A stretch of 64,000 bases of DNA from Ascaris suum. Its lineage: Eukaryota; Nematoda; Chromadorea; Rhabditida; Ascarididae. The position numbers and the translations under genes were made by a program. Below are positions 1 through 18,500 of the stretch, piece after piece. Location of the stretch: NCBI GenBank assembly GCA_013433145.1, contig CM024175.1:9346516-9410515 (forward strand), given 5' to 3'. How positions within the stretch are numbered: the first letter of the stretch is position 1; each line of letters starts with the position of its first letter. Under the pieces are notes generated by a model that did not search any database, was not told where the DNA came from, and was given only the letters and a program-made list of their open reading frames with translations.

Positions 1-116
1 AATATTTCAAATGAGGTCCTATAATTTTCCGATTTAGTGAATCGGTATGATGATCAGTCTTCATTGTGGTACCTCCTATTATAGCTCGTCGAAAATAAAT
101 TCGTTCTAGAAATTCG

Positions 117-5076
<4,960 letters not shown>

Positions 5077-6598
5077 CCTACACTCAATGAGCGAATATGA
5101 GTGATATTGAACGGGTTTATTAACGATCGTGATAGTCACTCATCGAGCAAATATAAGCATAACAATTGAAATTTTATTTGCATATAAGCAATAAATAATC
5201 AAAAATACCATTGAATTCTGTTGGAAATAAATACAAAGTAAACTTTCATCTACTTTTCGCGATATGGCGTCTTTTATTCTAAGTACAAGAACGGAGAATT
5301 CCATACGGCCGAGTCGGTGACGCTTAATCAACAAAGCTGTTCGTATTTCCTAGGGAAATTGCAATCTATTGCGAATGCTGAAAAACTGATCACAGTTTTT
5401 GCAAGCGATTTTTTTTCAGTCGTGGTGAATGGATTAATTGTTTCAAATATTGAAAGGGGAGAGGAATGAGGGATGTGATTGCCAACGAGATGACGTAATA
5501 GACGGTCTTTTAAGCAATATAATCTCTGCAGTCTTTTATTGGATGAGATCATCTATGCCTTTTAGCATTTGTAGTCGGTGAGTGGGAATTTCTGAAATGA
5601 AGTTTCTTCAATGGCAAGCTGATTTTGATAGATTTAATTTTCAATAAGGCCCCGAAATTATTTCATTTTTGAGCATTAATTTAATTCAGTAATCATTTGA
5701 TTAAATGACGCACCTTGAATTTCCAAAAAAAAAAGAGCAATTCATGACACTTCAAATTATAGATATATTTTTATTTCACCTAGTTGCATATGAGCATTTA
5801 CAATTCATAATATCTTTAGCTATCGTTATGTTGTTTACTTATGTATTTCGAAATGTACATTTGTGTTTATATTTTGGCACACTGATTTGCCAATTTGGAA
5901 AGCGGTCAACCTGTCGGATCGAGATTTTTTATTAATTTTTATTTTTTCTTTGCTCTTTACCTGATCAGAAACCATATCTAAAAATAATTAGCACAATTGA
6001 AATCAAAGTAACAATGCAATAGCCGACTTTTTTTTTTTCAAACGGAAACCGATTATGTTACCCTATGGAATATTTACGTTCATTTAATGTATTCGCAATT
6101 TTTAATCGAGAAAAGAAATTTGCATAAAGTTTATCATTGATGCATTCTAAATGATAAAATCAAATAAGGAGATTTTTACGGTGATAAGATTTAATTAATG
6201 AGACGGCAATAATTGATATGATTATATCTTATCATTAATTATTGACTATGATGTGATCGCATTATTTATATTAAAATAATCTATTTTCTTGCAGAAATAA
6301 ATGTTGATTTGTCATGTGCGCAATGACAATAAATGAAAATTTTGCTAATTTATTTATATGATCTTATAAGCGATGAACGGATAATTTGCAAAGGTATGAA
6401 TATATATGACACATGTATTTCACTTATGTTGAAAATATTTTTTCCTATAGTATGCAAATTTTTCTCTTTGAGTTCAATCGAATCTCGATAATGTCATTAT
6501 ATTCGATTTTGAGTAGTTTTTGCAATGTATTTTATTATAAAATCAGTCATAATTGAGGAGAGAGCGAATTTATATCATCGGAAATTCGATATCATATC

Positions 6599-6746
6599 GT
6601 TTGTTCACTTATCGTATTGATTAAATTACTTATGATATGCAAATTTTATTTAATGCTATAATGGTTATTTATGTTTGTTCACTTATCGTATTGATTAAAT
6701 TACTTATGATATGCAAATTTTATTTAATGCTATAATGGTTATTTAT
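6599..6746. repeat. 74-bp perfect tandem duplication
   Basis: The block 6599-6672 is repeated immediately at 6673-6746 with no difference seen. Each unit carries TTGTTCACTTATCG and ATATGCAAATTTTATTTAAT. Perfect identity suggests a recent duplication. Confidence 0.95.
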
Positions 6747-8705
6747 CATTATGTGTTTGTTTTATATGCCGCAGAATGCTCATTTTTTTCAAATCCACAA
6801 ATGTTGTTGTTTTTTTTTTGCGCCAACGGGTATTGAACCCTCTAGCATTAATAAATAGTTGAAAATACTTATTTGCAATGTCGACGAATAATAATAACAA
6901 GTAAGAAAGTGTAAAGGATAGAGTGCGTTGTACTTTTTTATGATGGAAAGTATTCACCAGTTCTAAAAAGAAACAATTCTGTCAGAAATACTGAAAGATT
7001 TACTTTGCCGAATAGGCAGTTTCTGCAGAGTGTCTCGAAAATATGCATTTCCACTTATTTGCAATATTATAAAAAAACGAAGTTGATTTACATACTTAAT
7101 TGTGATGCTAAAAGAAAAAAACTTCCTCTTTTAAAATTCATCGTCCGAGAAACAAAAACATTCAAAAGCCTTAATTGATTTAAACAATTGCCTTCTGACG
7201 GTTTCGACGTTTCAATCATTTCAAAAATTGCGCGAAAAATTTGAATCGCTTCGACTTTCTTTGCGAATTTCATTGGAACTTAATCGAATCACTTATAGCA
7301 TTTGTTTGCTTTTTCAAAAAAAAATCATCCGAGATCTTCAGCTTAAAAAATTGAAACTCTCAGATGTATTATCACCTGATATTTCGATTTCAAAATTACA
7401 TCGATATTCCAAAATCGCAGTGAAACGGTTCGAACTATATTTTTAATAAATTGTTTCTAATATGAGTTCAAGGTTGTTTGAAATGAAAAATATTTGCACT
7501 GTAGTTCAACTTTCTTTTTTCTGTCTCCATAAAGTTCATCGTTATGAGCGCATCGTCAAAGGTCAACGCCTTTAATTTCAGCTGTCGATTTGACTTCTTT
7601 TAGCAAATCGTTTCGAGGTCGATATGCTCGTTAACAATATCATCGGTTGAAATTTTTCATGTCGCTTTTGCCCTAGAAAATTGTCACATCTTTTATAGGA
7701 TTCTAGCTATAATTGAAAAAATTAATCTTTAGTTGCTACATCGTTAAATTTTATTGATCAACATCTAACGCTATGATTATATTTTATAAGTACCGATCAT
7801 TTTATCAATTTCTGGCAACAAATACACCTCGAAAGCATAGCGCATTTGACCTTAACGGTGATCATAGGATCAAATATTGAAGCGTTGTAATATTTCTCAA
7901 AACAAATCAACATCCATAGATTTATCGAAGAAAATAGAGCAATTCATGATTTGCGTAAATTACTAAAATGAGTGAAATTTTGTGACATAATTCAAGTATA
8001 TAAGAAAAAAATTGCATGGAATTTTTTAAATAAAATTTTAGGCTAGAGACCCCTCATGGACAAAAAAAAGTGCAATATAAACGTCAATCATAAAATGCAA
8101 AGTATCATCATTGAAGCATTCTTTTTTTTTAATGTCAAACTGATATCTCTTACCGTTAACATCAGTGACCGTTTTTTTAAAACTTGTTAGAATTTGATTT
8201 TATGTCAATTGACTTATTCACCTGTTCAGAGCTTAAATCACTCATATTTTGCTCGTAAACTTTATTCGTCGATTGAACTATTCATCATCGATTGAACTAT
8301 TCACCTATTCATTCTCTGTTCGTAAATATTATGTCTATTGTTTTCAATGTCCCACTAATGGATGGTACTAATGTAGATCTAGGCATCTATCTAATTGTTT
8401 ATTAAGGGAGGTAATTTTTAATTTTTTTTTATGATGAAAGATCATATGAACTGAAATTAAAATTTTCACTCACGAGGATTGATAGATTCAATATTTGAAG
8501 CGATGAAATAAGTTTTTCAAGTAAACTTCGCATTTCGTTTATTTAAGTATTTCTTTCTTGCAGAGCAGCGAAAAGGGCAATTACACGACAGATCAAAATA
8601 TCTACCAATATCTGACAATCTCAATGTAAAATAAACTGTCTATAAATGCTTTGAGGCAAAACTCTCGATGAAGGACCATAATATTTACGATTCGTGATCT
8701 CATGA

Positions 8706-8903
8706 TTAGTGATACGAGCGAAGAAAGTTTCTGAAACAAGATAAACTCAACACGTCCTGTGTATGACCTAAAATATACTCTTCGCAGCCATCAACGATGA
8801 CCCAATTACGTGTTCCGAAAAGTTTCGAGACGCATTTAAACGACGCGTCAAATTTTAGAGCATTCCATGAGGTATTTGACAAATGCCCTTTTGTTCGATC
8901 CAT
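8706..8903 (-). CDS. Possible coding segment, unrecognised
   Basis: A minus-strand frame of 65 residues begins MDRTKGHLSNTSWNALKF and is richer in G+C and Cys/Trp/Gly than chance frames here. It lies 0.9 kb upstream of the collagen gene on the opposite strand. There is no recognised domain and no neighbouring exon; it may be chance. Confidence 0.2.
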   Translation of the reverse strand: MDRTKGHLSNTSWNALKFDASFKCVSKLFGTRNWVIVDGCEEYILGHTQDVLSLSCFRNFLRSYH

Positions 8904-9783
8904 CTCGGTTGTTACCTTGTGGTAATCTTCATTTTTGAGGATTATTCAATTATTAGACATTTCTTAATCATTCAACCGTTTCGTAATTATTAAAGCAATG
9001 CAGTGTCAGTAGTATTTCTCATTCCCGATCTCGAGAATATCATCTTGTTTGGAATTTAAGGACGGGGTAGAGTGGGGATGAGAAGGAAGGAAAGGGGGGG
9101 GGGCGGTAATTGGCTACTATTCTTCATGATACGAGAAGAACGAATGGAAAATATTGACGTTTTGAGGAAAACTTTTGCAACAACGAAATTTTGATAGGTA
9201 GGGATCTATTAATGAAAAAGTAGTTCTGATAATAAGCTGCAAAATTTGGATGAAGCGGGAAATTTCATACATCTTTTGTGTGTGAATTTATGGAAAAAAG
9301 TGAAATTCATTTGAGTTTAATAAAAAAAAGGATGGGAAAAATGGAAAAAGAAGTGAAAGGATGAAAAGAAACTTTATACATCATGCATTTACATGAAAAA
9401 GAAAAATTCATGAAAAAATGTGAAGCAAAGCGTGAAAATTGCCGTTCCTATTCGGTTGAAAATTTGAAGCGCGGTATGGGAGGGAGGGAGGAAGGAGGGA
9501 AAGAGGAGAGAAAAGGCTGACGGGAGATAAAGGTTTGCAATTCCTATGTGGTCGTCACAATTATCTCCTAGCAAAGAATCACGAATTGTTGTCTATGAAA
9601 TACTTTTGCTTCAATTTATTATGCACTTTTGTTGTATGACTCAACATCTATTCCGTAGGCGTATGTTTAATTTTTGCACGGCTTATTGGAACATTTAGTA
9701 ATATGTTGCAATTTGGGCGAGCAATTCTTTCAAAGACTAAAATTTAACTACCCTCAGGTAAATAATTGAATTTTAATAGGAGA

Positions 9784-12700
9784 ATGGAGTCTACTGAAAC
9801 AAAACGAAGCATCACACAACGTATCGCTCTTATATCTGCAAGTATATCGTTGTTATGCATCGCAATTATGGGCATTGTAATTCCGACGTTATATTATCAA
9901 CTCGAAGATGCACAAAGTCGATTGTATGAACGTATCGAGAACTTCAAAGTAAGTGAAAGAATTTACTTATTATTAAATGGATTTCTTATTTGAAAGTTAT
10001 CTATTTGCTGAGAGTTCATCACATCGTAGCATCTAACAGCGAAGAGCATGCACCTATTCTAGACGCATTTTTATCATTTGCAAGACATTCTATCGTGTTA
10101 TATGAAGAAAATATTTCTCACCTTCCCGCCCATCCCCCTCTCCCTATTTCTTCCTCTCCCCGTATGCTGGCATTTCGAAGAGCGAAAGTTTACAAGCTTG
10201 ACTTCCATGAAACAAACATGTTTTGGAGAAATAGGATTCGTTTCAAGTTTCATGCATGATATTTGGAAGTTGTGGCTGCAGATTTGATGACTTAAGCAAT
10301 CAAATTATCCTTCTTAGTTGGTTAGAGTCATTTAGCACTGATAAGATATCACAGCACTAAACTGTGCTATCTTTTCATCTTTTCATGGTGATCCCTATTG
10401 TACTCTTCAGCTTTTTCATCTACTGCTAAGAAGGTACAGTTCGAAGTGATAGTGAACCATCGCTTGTATTTGTTTTCAATAGCTTTCTTTCAGTACACCT
10501 CACGAGGTATATGGCAGGATATTATTGTGGTTAGAAGTCATGGTAGAGCGCAGCGTCAAGGTTGGTTACAGAGTCTATTTTCGATAGAATCTCATGTCTA
10601 CCTCAAACAGTTCACTAGTGCTGAAAAAGAAAAGACTCGCATTTTGGTGTGAATCCCAAGGTGCTTATGACGGCAGGGCAACCTATACGTATCCCAAAGA
10701 TATATACAGTGAAAGCGCATCGATGAACAGGAACGGATAACAGGTTCAGGGCGTTTAACTAGATTTGATTTCGACGAAAACACCTTTTTATGACTTCTCG
10801 AGATTCCTCGTCTGAGTATCACAAGATCTCAATAAGATGCTCCCAATTTCAGACTATAACATGGAAGAAAAATCTTCACAAAATGTTTCAGCCGTTTAGG
10901 TCAAGAGGATTCACGCAACGAGAGATCAATTTTGCCTAAGTCATAAACGTTTTTCATTTTAAGGCCGCGCAAGTCATAAACCAACGCTAATTTTACGGTT
11001 ATGGCAGCAAAGGAATCCTATTTTTTGGAACCCTGCCGGATTCCTCGATAACTCATAACTTTTGTTGACATGAAGCATTAGTCATGAAAATTGGTCATAC
11101 GAGGTTAAGTATGGGACTATTTCGATCGCGCCCAAACAGCACCACAGTTCTTTGAAAATAAGATCAATTATTTTTTGATCATATTGAGCTGTATTCCTTG
11201 CGCTTATTGAGCTATTTTACACAAAAACTCATGCATTACATCCCACCGTGTAGTGCATTATTCTGTTGATTTTCAATGGAAAAGCATAGAGGATGGTTTT
11301 ATTGATGAGTCTTTAGCTATGAGCTATCATCGGAGATAATTATCCCTTCGTGTTGAAGTGAAGGGTGCCGGGGGGAGGGGAGTGAAGAGGGAAGCGATTA
11401 ACGGAGAATTCTTCCTATCGAATGAATACAGGTAATGATAGCAACAATGAAAGCGAAAGACGAAAAGTCACCTAGCGGTTATTTGTGTAATTCAATCTAC
11501 GTGAACATAATTAGGCTTAAAGACGATAGCCGTGACGCATTTGTGAATAAGATCATCGACGTGTGAATGCGTGTTTGACGTGAGACAGTTAATTATTTCG
11601 ACTTTCCGACTGCTATAATTCTGGATCGTTTTTCAACGTGGGAAATGTGAGCGAGTTGTACAGTGGATTTTATATTCCGCTCACTTTTTTTTTTGTAGCT
11701 TTTGGCGGGGACGAATTAGGGCAGTGTACGAGCTGCGTGCAACTGCAATGCCCTCCCGGTCCGCCAGGGCCACCTGGAGTGGATGGTGAGCCTGGTGTTG
11801 ATGGTGAAGTTGGAAGACCAGGGAAGCCAGGACTCGACGGTCTGGATATCCCATTGGACCCTGAACCAAGCTCTCCGTGGTGAGTTGAATACAAAAATAA
11901 ATATCGCATCCCAACGGAACAGTTACTTTTCTCGCTACTGTTTCAAATTGGTAGACGTATAACCCTCACTAAGAACGGTAAAGTTTGTTTCATTTCAATG
12001 ATGCCAACAAAAGAATCGAAGTTTTCTTTTCATGTGTTTAACTTATTCGAATCGGGCCTCATTCCTTATTTTCCTTAATCAGTTCATATTTCTCCATAAA
12101 ATCCTTATTTTCTAGGAAGAGATCGGCACATATGGCCAATGACGCAGACGAATACTTTAATGTCTTTGGTATCGGAAAACTGTTATCGATAACAATAGCA
12201 GAAAATTAAATTCCTGAGTGTTGATGGTCATGTTTTGCTTGTGAGCGCTTCCTGTTTAAACTAATGAAGCGATCGAAGGAAATGATTTCAAAGTGCCTCC
12301 TTAGGTCATCAAAAATATGATGTTTCGCTTAAACTATGTATTATTGCAGCGTCATTTGCCCAGCGGGGCCACCAGGAAGTCGTGGACCACAAGGCGAACC
12401 AGGTCGACCGGGTATACCTGGCGAACCTGGCCATCCAGGGCTGCCTGGAAGACCCGGCAAACCTGGTCGTGTCGGCGACGCCGGACCTCCAGGACCACCT
12501 GGCGAACCTGGTGAACCTGGAATTAAAGTAGATTTTGCTGCTAATTTGTTCACAAAAAGCCATAACTTGTAGATATAAACAGTTCAGAAATTCCTTTAGA
12601 CTGTCTAAACAATCTAGTTAAATTCAGGACATGAGATCGACTTTTCCATTGGATTGAAACGTTAGAAAGTCTCTGAAATATCGCATATTGTTTAAGAAAA

Positions 12701-13824
12701 CTGTCATTATTAAATAAGCAGCGATAAGCAATAATTGCCATTTTCCAAAAGGATTTTCTCAGTGGCCGACTCTCCTAGATTAACATATCACCGAAATGAC
12801 ATTTACTTTCCAAGTCAATAAGAGCATCCAAGAAATTTTTGCACATGTCGAGTGGATAAGCACGTAGAATGCAACCTGCTAATTTTTGCTTCCTTCAGGG
12901 GCCACCTGGCGATGACTCAATAGGTGGCACAGGAATCAAAGGTCCACCTGGTCCACCAGGACCACGTGGTCCAAAAGGACCTCCGGGGCCCAATGGTATA
13001 CCATCAGTAATTATGGACCACCCGGACAAATGGGAGAAATGGTGAGTGAAACAAATTCAGCGCAAAGATATGTGATATTAAGTACTTATTGTCATGTTTA
13101 AAAATTTCTCACCTCATAATTGAAGAAATATTGCATTACCGTCCTTTTTATTACCTTTAATAGTGAGTTAAGATATATATAGATGTATGGTGTTCGCAAG
13201 TATTCTCAGCGCGTTAATATCATTGATTAGTTTAGTTATTATTGAGAGAAAATAAACTTAGCTAGCGATTATTCCTATTAAAAATCATATTCAAAATAAA
13301 CTTATCATTATCACAAATCAAGCTTAATTGAATTACTTGTTGTGATTTTTTTTAAATATTATCACAAAGTGAAATTGAAAGTAACTCGAAATAGCTCACT
13401 ATTCCAATTGATTTTTTAGTGAAAAGAAACTTCAGTAAGAAACCACACGAATCGATTTGAAATCTTCCCTATGTTACGGCGTTAATCACAACGAATGATA
13501 TCGCTTGACTTCATAAGCAACACAGCGCGAACTTCATACACCGTGAATGCGATGTATTTTTTTCGGCAGTGAAGTGTCTTATAAGTGAAAATGCATTATT
13601 TTCAGGGACCACCAGGGCCACCAGGAAAACGTGGTGAACCGGGACCACCAGGTCCACCAGGAGCACCGGGTGAGACAGGAGAGCCTGGTGGTCATTGTCC
13701 ATCGTCTTGTGGTGTCCAGGAGGTTGTAGGACCATCCATTGTTGATTTGGACACATCTGACAATATGAGAGAGCCACGTGGTGGCGGTATTTATAAAGAC
13801 GATGATGGATACAGGGCAAGATAA
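9784..13824 (+). CDS. Cuticle collagen, with a one-base frame break in exon 5
   Basis: Six exons: 9784-9948, 10494-10560, 11699-11879, 12350-12527, 12899-13041, 13606-13824; about 317 residues if the break is bridged. This is the standard nematode cuticle collagen: a cytosolic start, a hydrophobic anchor at about residues 16-38, a basic R-x-x-R cleavage-like site (RAQR) in exon 2, a Cys cluster CTSCVQLQC, several Gly-X-Y blocks with Cys-containing interruptions (CVIC), and a non-collagen tail with HCPSSC. It would be secreted from the hypodermis, trimerise and be Cys- and Tyr-crosslinked into cuticle. The ATG at 9784 follows an AG acceptor near 9757, a plausible SL site. AATAAA lies at 13859-13864, 35 bases after the stop. 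Exon 5 is 143 bases between two phase-0 junctions, so its frame shifts between 13000 and 13014. The exact collagen subgroup cannot be given. Confidence 0.95.
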
Positions 13825-13858
13825 TGATGCATCATTTCCTATACATCTCTTATAACGA

Positions 13859-13864
13859 AATAAA
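13859..13864 (+). terminator. Poly(A) signal of the collagen gene
   Basis: AATAAA lies 35 bases after the collagen TAA, the usual spacing for a nematode 3' end. Confidence 0.75.
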
Positions 13865-13869
13865 GCATT

Positions 13870-15500
13870 TATAGATATGCAAATATCGTCTTAAAATGGT
13901 TTAGCAAAAAAAAAAAATCGGTCTTATTATCGCAAGTGCGTTACTTATCTCCTACAGCCTATTTCTCTTGGAGTTCATAGGATAGCACTGAAGTTCATTA
14001 AATTTTCTTAACTCTCCCGTTACTAAATACTACTGAGAAAGTATTATAATGTGTCAGAATTTTCTGAAATATACAATACGACGTTTTAAACTAGACCAGC
14101 GATGGGAGTTTATTCGTTGTTTTTTTATCAATGCTGAAGTTTTTCATTATCGAAATTATTTAGCATTCGGTTCTTGAGATTTTTCATTCCTCTTTTATGA
14201 TGTAAAACGTAAAAATTATTGTCCTCAGAGTTCAAATATTGAAAATAATTCTCTTACAGAATTCTTTTTTTTTTTTAAATACATTTGAAACAATTTTTTT
14301 TGCTCTGATCAGTTGATGATACCTTGTTAAGACAATGCTTCCGTTTTTTTAGTTTCAACAATGGATAAAATTTGTGGACTTGTTAACTAGTGAAGCTAAA
14401 TTAAGACATACCATTTATTGGCAACCACAAGAGAATGACATCATTGAAGTGCGTGTGAAAAAAAAAAGTGGTGTTCCCACTTGTATAAGGCGCATGATGA
14501 TGATGGCATAATAAATAGTAATAATATTTGTTGACGGTGAACACATAAAGCGTGGATAGAAAAATATTTTTTTATTCAACGTTTATTTGCTAATATTCGA
14601 AAAATCTGAAGTTTAAATCCGTTGAAATATTCGATAGCGGATGCTACGGTGCCATTCAATAGATTCCCTCTCATTCTGCTAGAAATGTTTAGCATCATCA
14701 AGATGCCTTGGCATACCTATATGGAACCAACAAATTGGTAACAGCCCATATGCAAATTTGACTGCACCAATGTTCCTGGAATTGAGCCTCAAGTTCTAAG
14801 AGCTACATCGACGATCTCGTTATATTTCTTCCTTTGAAATAATTGCTTCTCAATGCGAACTTTTTTCTGAAGCGTATTTTATTGAAATATGAGCGTAGAA
14901 ACAAAAGTTTTAACAATAATATTTGAAAATATATGAAAGCGATAAATGAGAAAATGAAGAGTAACAAGCAATTGTTTTTGAAGTGAAATAACGGTGTTGA
15001 TAGGAAGTGTTGATGTTGTAGAATTATGTAATACAAAAAAATATGCAAATCGCAGTATTGAATAGGATCCTGAATGATCAGGAATCCAAGGAATATATAT
15101 GTGGCTTATACAAAACAAAGAAATAAATTGGTAGTAAGTCAAGAGTGTTAACGATAATATCATTTAAGATGTTAATCTACGAGTGGAAAAAAAATCGATA
15201 AGTCGATAAACGTAAAAATAAATCTATTCTTTCAATTATTAGCAAACATCATTTTGTATAGTTTAAAAAGATTTTTATTTTTTCTATACCACTATAGTCA
15301 TACTCTTCTCCAAGTCAATATGAAAATTATTTGAAAACTTATGAAAGTTGATTTTAATTATGAGTAATGATTTATGGCATTCCAACATCATAGAAAAATT
15401 AGCTTATTTTATTTTTACTTTTTTTTTCTACAACAGCGAATTTTGCATAAAGTTAGAAATCATCAATGGATATAATAGGGATTTCTATAGACAACAAACA
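13870..15500. other. Spacer between collagen and 7TM receptor
   Basis: AT-rich DNA between two gene 3' ends. No splice-supported coding sequence seen. AATAAA on the minus strand near 15400-15414 could serve the 7TM gene. Confidence 0.6.
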
Positions 15501-18500
15501 TCATTGCTTTCCCGATGTATATGCAATGTTCGACGTTCGTGATGTCTTTATTGTTGTGACTGCTGATTTAGGTACACATCGAAATATACGCATAACTGCT
15601 GTTCTATACGGGGCAAGAGCGACCAATGTACATATACTGAGTAAAACTGTACGAAACTGAAACGATTTATCGGTTAAGACGATTACTTTAGTGATGAGGA
15701 TAACTGTAATTGTTATGAATACGATGTTTACGTGATGGCGCAAGCACCTAGAAGCGATCAACCGGTGTTGCAAAAATGCGAGAAAGCAAAAAAAGGAGAA
15801 TATAATTGCGATTATGGGCATGACACTCTAAGGTAATCTATTTTGTGATGTTTTTAATCGATTTATTGTTGCTCATGTCAAATGCTTATGTTATCAAAAA
15901 AAATGTGTTAAAGATGCGGCTATAGATGAATACAATCCTTTTTCCATATTCACAACGAAACCTGTATTCACCTTCTTCATCTCCTCTGTTATCAGCTTCC
16001 TCTTTGCAACCCTTTCCCCCCTCCCTAAAAGATTATCATTCCTCTGTTCTCGCAGAATTTAGGAAGAAGTGATAAAAGGCTAAGGAAAATGACCCAAGAC
16101 CGCTTTCATAATATAGGAGTTGAATGTAATTACGATATGAATTTTGATCTAATTAAACGAAAATATAATCCATCACTTCCAAAATGAATCTATTGCGCTT
16201 CTCACAAGCACTTACCGAATGAATATTTTCATGAATTTGTGCAAGCCAATGCCTGAGATAGTTTTCGAAATCAATCTTTATGCTGAATGCTTCTGCAATA
16301 CTTAAAACGCCATCAACTGCAAAGATGAGCCATTTAGAAGAGTTTAGACGGCTAAAGATTAAAATGCTCATTATTGACTCAAATTCCTTATTTGAATTCA
16401 TTTTGTGGATTATATTTCCAATATATGATGAAATATATGGCTCAACGGTATTATCACTGTTGCCTTTTACTAGGCACGGTTGCATGCGCAATCAAAATAT
16501 AAATCGACTAGTGTTCAACAGTATCAGCTCGTGTAAAAAATTGCCCAATTTATTACACCTATAATAAAAACTTCTAGACTTCGCAGCAAAATTTAATTCA
16601 TTGTACGCATTAAGGGAAGAGTTATTTACCAAGAAGTTATGAGGAACGGTTACAAACTACCACGCTTAATCGAATCATTCCGTTCTTCCCAACACCTTCA
16701 CCGCACCCCTTTCTCCCGAATGAACTATAGTTCTCGGTCCCCCTTCCCATCGTTATCCCACCACCCACACATTATACTAGTGAATGAGTAAGAAGATAAG
16801 TGTCAGAAAATTGCCATCAGTGCATTTTAATGAAAAAGCTTCTCCTTGTTTCATGCGCTCAAAATGCGTTTGGCACACCTCTCAGCTCATACAAAATACA
16901 TGCAAAATTTAGCATGTGAAATCTGAGCTTTTACTTAACTCCGGAATGTGATAGTGTGTAAGCGCCAGGAATAAGAAGAATGCCAAAGCGGATACTTTTT
17001 CCAAACTATCCTTCCCAACCCCCCCCCCTCTCCCTCTACTCTGAACCTTAACGAATTGTCATCATACTGGCCATGTTCTCTGTTTACAATCAAAAAAGCG
17101 CAACAAAATGAACGCATTAATAATTATTTCTGATATTTGTTGTAAGTTATGTCTCTGAATTGAATTTTATTTTATGCCTATGGGAATTATGATGCTTTAC
17201 ATAATAGGGAATACATTAAGAAATGAAATATCTGTGTAGTTTTAACTCTGCTTATGAAAAAGAAAAGATTTTGAAAATATGCTGAAGTTTTAAAAAAAGT
17301 CGATTTTTTTTTAAAACAATATCTCTGAGAGCAAACGGAAATACCGTCATACATAGGCTAGGTAGATTGAGTAGATTTGGTAGACTACTATAGACAATTA
17401 ATGATATTAAACGTCTTCGTTGTTGTTGCTCGGTCGTTCTTTGTGTATGAGCGGCATTCACTGATGTTCCTTTATATTTCATGATAACGGTAATAGCCTG
17501 CAAATATGAACATTATGAATTTCGATGTCGAATAAGCGATCATAAGCTTCCAAATTAATTTCTACTAAATTTTTCTTTTTTTCTTTAAAATCGAATCAAT
17601 CTTCGATTGATATATCACATTTCGGGTGACAAATTATACATTATAATTTGAAAAAAAAAAGCTACTTGCGATGATTATAACAATAATTAATTTTTTTTGT
17701 AAGAGCAATTGTCTATTAGTGGAAGAATAGGATTGCAATGAATTTTGAATAACGTTGATATTATTATTTTTTTTATATGAAGAAAAAAAACTATTTCATT
17801 TTTTTATTTAGCACTTTTTCAATATTATAGAAAATTTTTGATACGATCATTTATCAAATATTCGCTCATCCAAAGTGCAAAAAAAAAAAGAAAAAGCTCC
17901 ACATCAACCGGTACGCTCGATATGTTATTTCATATTGTTGTCATTTTATGATTTAATTGCATTGTTTTGATTATTCTAAATTAAACAATACAATCATTAC
18001 AATGCAATATTCTTATGAGACAACAGTGAAAATTACACAATCTTTTTATCAACATATTATCATATCGCTCTCGATATTTTGGGAATTTTTTTTCTATTGT
18101 ACACCAATACAGATATCAATCGAATAATTTATGTTCATTTAGGCTATTTGATACATTTTTAAATGGCACTAGAGATATCATAAGAAATTTTGCTAGAAAT
18201 AGTAATTAATACTAATGAAGTATTATTTGAAATTTATTGAGATCTTTTTTAACTTCAAAGAATAGTTAAATTATTAGACAACTCTCTAACTGTTACTTAT
18301 TATTTCATCAAAAAATAAATAAATAATTAATTAATTAAAAAATTAATTTCCCATTTGAAAGACGAACCAAACCGGTAAGTGCAAATAGTACAATTAACAG
18401 GAAATAATCAACAGTAGTGACGACGACATCCAATATGCGTATAGTGATCGACAGTTCGTCGAAATAAACAGCGAATTCACTTGCAAGTGCAAGAAATGTA

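Larger units (their letters stand above)
5077..9700. other. AT-rich spacer between LAPTM-like and collagen genes
   Basis: No gene could be built here. There are A/T homopolymers, many scattered ATGCAAAT-like words, a 74-bp tandem duplication at 6599-6746 and a G-rich tract near 9070-9110. The short open frames at 5328-5552 (-) and 7228-7446 (+) have no splice support or recognisable domain. Confidence 0.6.

Noticed and set aside
11670..11914. Minus-strand Pro/Gly-rich open frames opposite the collagen
   Set aside because: Mirror images of Gly-X-Y coding; the plus strand has the splice sites, Cys pattern and stop. Frames at 12309-12563 and 13511-13819 are the same artefact.
13001..13003. A 12-base micro-intron (GTATACCATCAG) to explain the collagen frame break
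   Set aside because: Far too short for spliceosomal removal, and its length is a multiple of three, so it would not restore the frame.
15466..15660. Plus-strand 64-codon frame
   Set aside because: Antisense of the 7TM receptor's last exon, which carries the TM7 motif and a clean acceptor.
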